Below, one piece after another: positions 15,290 through 21,006 of a stretch of 21,006 nucleotides of DNA (the first letter of the stretch is position 1; the number at the start of each line of letters is the position of its first letter). The notes under the pieces were generated by a model. That model was not told the origin of the DNA. It saw only the letters and a list, made by a program, of their open reading frames with translations, and made no database searches. The stretch lies in contig JBBDMV010000091.1 of the NCBI GenBank assembly GCA_040878115.1, forward strand, positions 1 to 21,006, written 5' to 3'. A program made the translations under genes and the position numbers. This stretch comes from JBBDMU01 sp040878115. Its GTDB lineage: Bacteria; Bacteroidota; Rhodothermia; Balneolales; Natronogracilivirgulaceae.

Positions 15290-16999
15290 ATGTCTGATAT
15301 CCTTCATCAATCTGACTTCCTTTTTCTAAAAGAACAGATGATCGAGCGACAGCTTAAAGGCCGTGGTATTCATAATGAAGCCGTACTTTCGGCAATGCAT
15401 GAAATTCCCCGTGAAGAATTTGTAAGTAAAGGTTTGGTAGAATATGCTTATAAGGATTCCGCCCTGCCGATAGAAGAAGAACAAACCATATCGCAACCCT
15501 TTATCGTGGCCCTTATGGCAGAAGCATTGGATTTGGAACCAGAGGATAAGGTCTTGGATATCGGGACGGGCTCAGGCTACGCGGCAGCTGTTTTGGGCCG
15601 TATTGCTTCTGAGGTCTATACCATTGAGCGGCATAAGTCCCTTGCTGAAAGTGCGCGGGATCGTTTCAAAAGGCTGGGTTACGATAATATTCACGTTTTG
15701 CACGGCGATGGCTCTAAAGGGTGGAATGAACATGCGCCCTTTGATGCCATCAATGTAGCGGCGGCCGGGAAAGAGGTCCCGCAGCCGATAAAAGACCAGC
15801 TTGCTGAGGGAGGACGTTTGGTCATTCCTGTTGGGCCCGCACCACGGTCACAAAACCTTATCAGGTTGGTCAGGAAAGATGGCATTGTAGACCGGGAGAA
15901 TTTGGGCAAGGTACGTTTTGTACCCCTGGTTAGCTCCAGGGGAAATGAAAATGCCGGAAGTACGATTAAAGAAAGTGGTAATCAAAGGAAGACCATTTTT
16001 ACGATGATCGAACATGCCGCCGAGCCGGTCCAGGATATCGGAACCGTTGATCTCGATGCTTTAATGGATAGAATCGGAGATTCGAGGGTGGTTCTGATGG
16101 GCGAGGCCAGTCACGGCACTGCTGAGTTTTATGATATGAGAGCCCGGATGAGCAAAGAACTCATCGAACAGAAGGGCTTTAACATCGTAGCGGTGGAAGC
16201 CGACTGGCCTGATGCCGCCCATATTGATCATTATGCCCGTGGGGCCAATGCAGAATACAGCGGATATAAGCCTTTTACCCGTTTCCCCGTATGGATGTGG
16301 CGCAATGAGCAGGTTCTCCGCTTCATCAACTGGCTAAAACTGTATAACGATACGCAGAAAAAACCGGAAGGCAAAATAGGATTTTACGGACTTGACCTCT
16401 ACAGCATGTATGCTTCTTCATGGAACTTGCGCGACAGCCACATGTTTGAAACCCTCGAAGCGGAGCTTGAATACCGGGGGCCAAATGCGAAAGCTGTGGT
16501 ATGGGCCCATAATTCCCATGTGGGTGACGCTTCGGCGACTGAAATGGCTGCTTGCGGTGAGCATAATATCGGCCAGCTTGCCAAAGAGAATTTCGGAAGA
16601 GACGCTTATAGTATAGGATTTGGAACCGATCATGGCACCGTAGCTGCCGCCTCGAATTGGGGCGGACATATGGAGATCAAAAAAGTGCGTCCTTCGCTAC
16701 CTGACAGTGTAGAACAGCTAATGAATCAAACAGACATTGAAAATTTTATGCTCCCTCTACATAAGAATGGACATGGGCCATTGACCGAAGAAATGATGAT
16801 AGCTCGGCTGGAGCGAGCCATTGGCGTTATATACCGCCCTGAAACAGAGCTTCAGAGTCATTATTTTCAAGCCTCCCTGGCCGATCAGTTCGATGAGTAC
16901 ATTTGGTTCAATGAAACCAGATCTGTTGATGCATTGGAACTCAAACCAACAAAAAAAGATATTCCGCAAACGTTTCCGTATGGTTTTAAATCACACTAA
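15290..16999 (+). CDS. Fusion of protein-L-isoaspartate O-methyltransferase and erythromycin-esterase-like domain
   Basis: 569 aa. Residues 1-215 form a PCMT domain: ISQPFIVALMAEAL (68-81), SAM-binding VLDIGTGSGYAAAVLG (88-103), and GGRLVIPVGP (174-183). It should methylate isoaspartyl residues in damaged proteins. Residues 235-560 resemble the erythromycin esterase (Ere) superfamily: GEASHGT (271-277, with the Glu/His pair), EADWPD (303-308), WMWRN (335-339), GLDLYS (367-372), WAHNSHVGD (405-413) and YRPETE. Such fusions are known. The oddity is that GLDLYSMYA runs directly into SSWNLRDSHM at residues 375-377; in relatives I know, about 100 residues (including a DHFG region) separate these, so the Ere domain seems to have lost an internal segment in frame. 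Macrolide hydrolysis is therefore not assured. AGGAGT provides a clear ribosome binding site. Confidence 0.9.
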   Translation: MSDILHQSDFLFLKEQMIERQLKGRGIHNEAVLSAMHEIPREEFVSKGLVEYAYKDSALPIEEEQTISQPFIVALMAEALDLEPEDKVLDIGTGSGYAAAVLGRIASEVYTIERHKSLAESARDRFKRLGYDNIHVLHGDGSKGWNEHAPFDAINVAAAGKEVPQPIKDQLAEGGRLVIPVGPAPRSQNLIRLVRKDGIVDRENLGKVRFVPLVSSRGNENAGSTIKESGNQRKTIFTMIEHAAEPVQDIGTVDLDALMDRIGDSRVVLMGEASHGTAEFYDMRARMSKELIEQKGFNIVAVEADWPDAAHIDHYARGANAEYSGYKPFTRFPVWMWRNEQVLRFINWLKLYNDTQKKPEGKIGFYGLDLYSMYASSWNLRDSHMFETLEAELEYRGPNAKAVVWAHNSHVGDASATEMAACGEHNIGQLAKENFGRDAYSIGFGTDHGTVAAASNWGGHMEIKKVRPSLPDSVEQLMNQTDIENFMLPLHKNGHGPLTEEMMIARLERAIGVIYRPETELQSHYFQASLADQFDEYIWFNETRSVDALELKPTKKDIPQTFPYGFKSH

Positions 17000-17054
17000 A
17001 CTATTAAAAAATTATATGCTGGCCCAATTATGAGTCATTAAAAAATATCATCGC

Positions 17055-17342
17055 ATGAATCTAGATAAGTTTAACAGCGAAATTATGTTCAGGTTAAGCA
17101 CCTGTAAAAGGGCGGAGGAGGCTGATGAGGTTGTATCGGAAGCCATGTTCATACTGGAAGCCAATGAAGTGCTTGGAAATGAAAGGTATCGGTTTTGGAA
17201 GAAGTTATACGATACCCTGGGGGAGCGCCGATACCTGCTTATGGAGGAAGAGTTTACCGGTTCCTTTAACAAAATTGCCATCCTGACAAGAAGGCGCTTG
17301 CAATCTTTCATCGTCCATGAAGACGATAAAATTAAAAACTGA
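17055..17342 (+). CDS. Small hypothetical protein, 95 aa
   Basis: I do not recognise a family. The sequence is charged and predicted helical (STCKRAEEADEVVSEAMFIL, then an aromatic/basic segment RYRFWKKLYDTLGERRYLL at about residues 44-62) and ends in RRRLQSFIVHEDDKIKN. No signal peptide or transmembrane segment is present, so it is probably cytoplasmic. It begins 55 bp after the PCMT/esterase gene on the same strand and may share its message. No Shine-Dalgarno is evident, and an antisense open frame of similar length overlaps it, so the coding strand is chosen from composition and context. Confidence 0.6.
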   Translation: MNLDKFNSEIMFRLSTCKRAEEADEVVSEAMFILEANEVLGNERYRFWKKLYDTLGERRYLLMEEEFTGSFNKIAILTRRRLQSFIVHEDDKIKN

Positions 17343-17479
17343 CAATTTGAATACGTCAGCGACCTTCAAGCAACTGGTAAAACTCAGGCAGTTCCGCTTT
17401 GATGTTATCTATTTTGCCTTGTGAAGGAATGTGCCAGCTTTATGTATTTTGATTATAAATTGAATGCCCGGAAAGAAAT

Positions 17480-17509
17480 GTTTCAATTCCTACAAGGTGC
17501 GATTAAGGG
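17480..17509. repeat. Solitary CRISPR repeat copy outside the array
   Basis: Thirty bases match the array repeat at 26 of 30 positions. Differences are G for C at position 1, T for A at position 4, and GG for AA at positions 28-29. The central 23 nt are identical. No second copy was found within the surrounding 286-bp gap (17343-17628), which otherwise holds nothing I can identify. Read on the minus strand, it ends in ATTGAAAC, the classical type I-B/III crRNA handle, which the main array no longer has. Confidence 0.88.
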
Positions 17510-17628
17510 AGGTTGTGCAAAAGGCTTTTTGGATAGAGGATTTACATCATAGACAAATGACATCTCACATATTGCAGGGAAATCGTTTGTTTATTTTATG
17601 GTAAATTAAATATTTGAAAGTTTTTAAC

Positions 17629-18486
17629 CTACATGGGTCCGCGCCTTTTTGAAAGCAATGTAAAATAAACATCATACAGATCGGGCGCTGTTTCTTTAAG
17701 TTTTTTCCTGTAGTTAAAACAGGCCTCTGCATCCTTTACCCTCGCAGATTCTTCTGCCATTCCCAGTAATTGATATGATCTAAGCGCTTTCCGGTGTGTT
17801 ACACTGTATGCGATTACCGTTTCCGGAACACGGACGAGAGGTAACGCACCATTCACCCAACCGTACGCAGGCGCCATTTCCGGCCCGTGCATGTCTATAG
17901 TTTCCTGGATTTCCGGACTCTCAATTCTGTCTAAAAAAATATTGCCAGGTGCAAGAAGCAACCCCAGCACATAATTTATCTTTGCTTTATTTCGCTTCCC
18001 GTTCACCCATTGGATTTGTGCCAAACGAAAACGAATATTGTTACCCGGCTCCTGTTTCATCTGGTCTGTTAATACTCGTTCGGCCTCATCATTTCTGTCA
18101 AGTTCGATAAGCAGATCAGACAGGCATACGTCCGCAGTAATATAAAACTGATGTTCATCATACATGATGGAAACGAGGTGATCGAGAAGGCTTTTGCGCA
18201 ATGACTGTATACCCCAGGTATTTGAAAAATCAAAATGAATGATTTCCCGGTAAAGGTAAGGGATTATTTGATCGCGTGATGTTCCAATACAATGTCCCAT
18301 TATATTTTCCCAGTATAAGGTAACTTCTAAGGCATCATGAACTTTCTGTTCAACAACTTCTTGCTTTTGAATGATCTCCTGAAAAGCTTGTCTTGCCGCG
18401 TCAAAGTCAAAATCTGCAAGTTTACGAAATCCTTCAGCCATTTTTTCCGTCTGCCAGCTGAATATGGAGAGCTGAGAGTATGTCAT
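17629..18486 (-). CDS. Hypothetical helical (TPR-like) protein, 285 aa
   Basis: The protein is almost entirely helical in appearance, with degenerate tetratricopeptide-like pairs: FDFDAARQAFQEIIQK (residues 27-42), LDRNDEAERVLTDQMKQEPGNN near 129-150, then FRLAQIQWVNGKRNKAKINYVLGLLLAP, and a C-terminal AEESARVKDAEACFNYRKKL. No catalytic motif, signal peptide or membrane helix is seen. TPR-like proteins serve as scaffolds, so the function is open. It lies between the solitary CRISPR repeat and the main array, with the UPF0158 gene divergent across 273 bp. The ATG at 18486 gives the longest frame and no better start was seen. No link to CRISPR immunity is supported beyond position. Confidence 0.75.
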   Translation of the reverse strand: MTYSQLSIFSWQTEKMAEGFRKLADFDFDAARQAFQEIIQKQEVVEQKVHDALEVTLYWENIMGHCIGTSRDQIIPYLYREIIHFDFSNTWGIQSLRKSLLDHLVSIMYDEHQFYITADVCLSDLLIELDRNDEAERVLTDQMKQEPGNNIRFRLAQIQWVNGKRNKAKINYVLGLLLAPGNIFLDRIESPEIQETIDMHGPEMAPAYGWVNGALPLVRVPETVIAYSVTHRKALRSYQLLGMAEESARVKDAEACFNYRKKLKETAPDLYDVYFTLLSKRRGPM

Positions 18487-18759
18487 TTTTTATCCAATTT
18501 GCAGTGGGATAGTTTTTAACTTTGACAGAGTTACGGTTTTGTCATTTTCCTATAATAACATAATGTATTGGTCCAACAAAATCTACGGCGGAAAATCGAA
18601 CATCCCTCTGATGGTCAGCCTGGTCCACAAAAGAACTTTCTCTAAAGACAATAAAATGATAGTTTCAAGTTTTAACCAAAAATTACCTGAGTTGACGTTG
18701 GAATAGCAAGTAAGCTCGAAGGGTAAAAGTATCTTTAAAATTAAGCGAAAAGGAGCTCA

Positions 18760-19467
18760 ATGAAACAGGAAAAGAAAACGCTTGACCTCAGCAATAGTTT
18801 ACTGGAAGATATTGCGATGGCAACGAATGATAACAATTACGAGATGGAGTGGTACCTTGATGTTCAGGATGGAAAAACAGTATTGATCTCTGATTTTACT
18901 GATGATGATGAAATGAGAGAATTGGTAGAAAATGACCTTGATGAGGAACGGTTTATACCAATTCCGGTTAAAGGACCTGCCGAGGGTTGGCACGAGATGG
19001 AACAATTCATCCTGTCGCGAGACGATCAGGATGAGAAAACCCAAAATTTGCTGTTGACGATCATCAAAGGTAAAGGAGCATTCAGAAGATTTAAAGATGC
19101 TCTTTATGATGTCGGACTGCATGAGCAATGGTTCGGGTTCAAAGACCGTCAAGACCGTAAGGATGTACTAAATTGGCTTAAATCTCGCAACTTAATTACC
19201 GATGAAGACATGGATAGAGGCATGATGCTTTATGAAGAAACTTTGGCTATAAGAAAGCAACGTGAAGAGGGAATTGCCAACATGATCACAGGAACCCTGG
19301 TAAAATGCATATCCAATAATGGCCATACGCATCAGCTAACCATAAATAAAACATATGAAGTATTTGATGAGCAAAAACAGCACCTGAACATAAAGATCAA
19401 AGACGACAGAGACAAAAGAAGCTGGCTGCCCAAAAGCCATTTTGAACTACTGAACAGGACAAAATAA
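18760..19467 (+). CDS. UPF0158 family protein with extra C-terminal domain
   Basis: 235 aa. Residues 1-165 fit the uncharacterised UPF0158 family: an early YLDVQDGKTVLISD (27-40), RFIPIPVKGPAEGWHEMEQFI near residues 65-86 (in two parts), the hallmark KGKGAFRRFKDALYDVGL near 104-121, and WFGFKDR. The family has no established function. Residues 175-235 are additional and look like a small beta-rich domain (VKCISNNGHTHQLTINKTYEV, then WLPKSHFELL), similar to short domains I associate with phage and plasmid proteins. A strong AAGGAG Shine-Dalgarno sits 4 nt before ATG 18760. It is the last gene before the CRISPR array and reads toward it, ending about 230 bp before the first repeat. Confidence 0.85.
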   Translation: MKQEKKTLDLSNSLLEDIAMATNDNNYEMEWYLDVQDGKTVLISDFTDDDEMRELVENDLDEERFIPIPVKGPAEGWHEMEQFILSRDDQDEKTQNLLLTIIKGKGAFRRFKDALYDVGLHEQWFGFKDRQDRKDVLNWLKSRNLITDEDMDRGMMLYEETLAIRKQREEGIANMITGTLVKCISNNGHTHQLTINKTYEVFDEQKQHLNIKIKDDRDKRSWLPKSHFELLNRTK

Positions 19468-19524
19468 AGTGGCAGTATGAATCCCGAAACGATTAAATCT
19501 CCAGAAATTAACAACTTTTTTGTC

Positions 19525-19571
19525 TTGACTTCAAATCAAAAACATAGCCAATTTGACTTGGCATCAAAACA
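19525..19571 (+). repeat. Imperfect tandem direct repeat upstream of the CRISPR array
   Basis: TTGACTTCAAATCAAAAACA (19525-19544) is repeated as TTGACTTGGCATCAAAACA (19553-19571), 28 nt apart. The AT-rich block lies between the UPF0158 gene and the CRISPR remnants and resembles a leader in composition. The second copy supplies the -35 part of a promoter-like sequence. Confidence 0.6.
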
Positions 19572-19582
19572 ATTTTTATAAT
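19553..19582 (+). promoter_or_regulatory. Sigma70-like promoter directed into the CRISPR region
   Basis: TTGACT (19553-19558) and TATAAT (19577-19582) are separated by 18 nt, the best promoter match in the window; TTTG also follows the -10 box, as in Bacteroidota promoters. A transcript would start near 19590 and cross the repeat remnants and the array on the plus strand. This conflicts with the minus-strand crRNA direction expected from the repeat type, so it could make antisense RNA or be a relic leader. Confidence 0.42.
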
Positions 19583-19672
19583 TTGCTACTATATACCGTA
19601 CCCCCCGTAAGAGGTACAACACCTTAGCAGGGAATGTTTCAATCCTTATTCTAATGGATTCTGCTACTATAC
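19583..19672. repeat. Remnant of a second CRISPR repeat family
   Basis: From 19636 the sequence GTTTCAATCCTTATTC, then TAATGGATTCTGCTAC, has the look of a 35-37-nt CRISPR repeat; read on the minus strand it ends in AAGGATTGAAAC, a known type III/I style end. Its 3' part GCTACTATACCGG (19663-19675) recurs, with a 2-nt insertion, as GCTACTATATACCG at 19585-19598. The roughly 37 nt between the two would be a spacer-sized interval. This repeat is not related to the 30-nt repeat of the main array except for the shared GTTTCAAT start. Interpretation as a decayed mini-array is inference. Confidence 0.5.
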
Positions 19673-19698
19673 CGGTGCAGTGGAGGTAGCGTGTTTGT

Positions 19699-21006
19699 AT
19701 CACAACCCGATCAAGGTGCGATTAAAAGGACAACCGATCAGGATAAGGAAAAGCTATCAAAAATATTTCAATTCCTACAAGGTGCGATTAAAAGCGAGAA
19801 CCAGCGATGGAGTAGCTTCATGGACAGACCTTACAATTCCTACAAGGTGCGATTAAAAGAAACCTCAATGTAATAGGCCCTTGCGGCAATTGATCTTACA
19901 ATTCCTACAAGGTGCGATTAAAAGGTTATAGAAGAACATCCCCTTCCGCGTCGTGTCCGGGTCTTACAATTCCTACAAGGTGCGATTAAAAGTTTTGTTC
20001 AAACTCTTTGCAAATATCCCTAAATGTCTTACAATTCCTACAAGGTGCGATTAAAAGATGGTTTTCAGTCCAGCTTTGAGTTCCGACAGCTTACTTACAA
20101 TTCCTACAAGGTGCGATTAAAAGGCAACACAATTTATTTAACCCATAACAGGAGTAGAGAAAACTTACAATTCCTACAAGGTGCGATTAAAAGCTTCGTT
20201 AATGAAGATGGTTTTGCCTTTGTCTTTTTCTTACAATTCCTACAAGGTGCGATTAAAAGTCTGTGCGGCCATTTTCACCCTTGAATATTATATGCTTACA
20301 ATTCCTACAAGGTGCGATTAAAAGATCAATGTCATTCGCTATCACAACGCCAAAGAGAGGCCTTACAATTCCTACAAGGTGCGATTAAAAGTTGTGGGAT
20401 GCGCAATACAAAACAACCACAATCGAACTTACAATTCCTACAAGGTGCGATTAAAAGTGTTTCGTCCATGCGTAAATAAGTTCGGTGGTTCCCTTACAAT
20501 TCCTACAAGGTGCGATTAAAAGCCCAATAGCTTAACCTATCCAAATATGAAGTGTCAATCTTACAATTCCTACAAGGTGCGATTAAAAGACCTGAAGCCG
20601 GCAACCGTGCAGGAAGAATCAACTCTTACAATTCCTACAAGGTGCGATTAAAAGCGTTGATCCGGTTTAGGGAATCATAGGCCCCTCGCACTTACAATTC
20701 CTACAAGGTGCGATTAAAAGTAATGATCAAATCGTCCTTCGTGTAGATTTGTTCGGCACTTACAATTCCTACAAGGTGCGATTAAAAGTGGATAGACCTA
20801 TAGTAGACTTCTTGTCTCACGACTTACAATTCCTACAAGGTGCGATTAAAAGTCAAAAATGATATCCGCACAACCAAACCTATTCCCTTACAATTCCTAC
20901 AAGGTGCGATTAAAAGTCTACTGATTCTACATGTTCCGCATTGACAATAATCTTACAATTCCTACAAGGTGCGATTAAAAGTCTACTGATTCTACATGTT
21001 CCGCAT
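19699..21006 (-). CRISPR. CRISPR array, 20 repeats visible, continues past the window
   Basis: A 30-nt repeat beginning CTTACAATTCC and ending GTGCGATTAAAAG on the plus strand recurs 20 times. The first copy (19699-19728) matches only 23 of 30, with its last 17 nt perfect. The second (19765-19794) has two changes. The other 18, at 19830 to 20981, are identical. Nineteen complete spacers are 34-40 nt, mostly 35-36, and a twentieth is cut by the edge. The reverse complement resembles type I-B/III repeats such as that of Clostridium thermocellum, whose crRNA handle is ATTGAAAC, so transcription is probably on the minus strand with the leader beyond 21006 and decayed repeats at the trailer. Here that end reads ATTGTAAG. 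No cas gene is in the window, so subtype is uncertain. Strand is the least certain part of this call. Confidence 0.98.

Noticed and set aside
17048..17311. Antisense 87-codon frame over the small unknown gene
   Set aside because: It has Ser-rich, low-information sequence and no start context; the plus-strand frame has better amino-acid composition and follows the preceding gene.
17417..17430. CCTTGTGAAGGAAT, resembling part of an inverted CRISPR repeat near the solitary repeat
   Set aside because: It needs a 2-nt insertion and matches only about 12 bases; a simple CCTT/AAGG hairpin explains it.
19691..20284. Open frames on the plus strand with repeated YNSYKVRLK peptides
   Set aside because: They are translations of CRISPR repeats and spacers; the peptide periodicity simply mirrors the array.

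Overview
This window looks like chromosomal DNA from a member of the Bacteroidota/Balneolota/Rhodothermota group, most like Balneolaceae. The support is indirect: a DUF3078-type outer-membrane barrel protein, a BlaI/M56 pair whose peptidase carries the plug-like and TonB-like tail typical of that group, a fused isoaspartyl methyltransferase/erythromycin-esterase protein, an FKBP lipoprotein, and sparse Shine-Dalgarno sequences. Base composition varies, from about 35% GC in fadD samples to about 55% in the dehydratase and methyltransferase genes. No rRNA, tRNA, transposase or phage gene was seen.

Layout. 1-7.4 kb is mostly metabolic housekeeping in short, mixed-strand units: an unknown protein (+), a PLP-dependent threonine/serine dehydratase (-), a CNNM/CorC-type CBS membrane protein (+), a hotdog thioesterase (-) divergent from a long-chain acyl-CoA synthetase (+), a PhzF-family enzyme (-), and a lipoprotein with two FKBP domains (-). 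7.5-9.5 kb is a minus-strand operon blaI - M56 peptidase (BlaR1-like) - pspC, with a perfect palindrome just upstream of blaI. 9.5-10.0 kb has no intact gene but holds a possible coding relic. 10.0-15.0 kb carries the DUF3078 protein (+), an ALDH7/antiquitin-type aldehyde dehydrogenase (-), a TrmH-family RNA methyltransferase (+), an unknown protein (-) and an Hsp20 chaperone (-). 15.3-17.3 kb carries the PCMT/erythromycin-esterase fusion and a small unknown protein. 17.5-21.0 kb is the CRISPR neighbourhood: a solitary CRISPR repeat, a helical-repeat-like unknown protein, a UPF0158 protein, a remnant of a second repeat family, and a long array that runs off the right edge.

The most interesting part is the CRISPR end. 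Twenty 30-nt repeats are visible (18 identical, two degenerate at the left) with 19 complete spacers and one cut by the window edge; the last two spacers begin identically. There are no cas genes here. The repeat resembles the type I-B/III class. By homology crRNA should be made from the minus strand, making the left end the decayed trailer. A good sigma70-like promoter nevertheless points into the array from the left. A repeat copy lies alone 2.2 kb to the left, beyond two genes, and a relic of a different, roughly 37-nt repeat sits next to the array, so this locus has been rearranged or built from more than one array.

Two protein-level oddities also deserve attention. The erythromycin-esterase domain of the fusion protein appears to lack about 100 internal residues in frame. 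The BlaR1-like protein stops just after the first residues of its expected TonB domain, exactly where pspC begins. I saw no convincing complete undescribed system; the mixed CRISPR remnants are the best candidate for follow-up.
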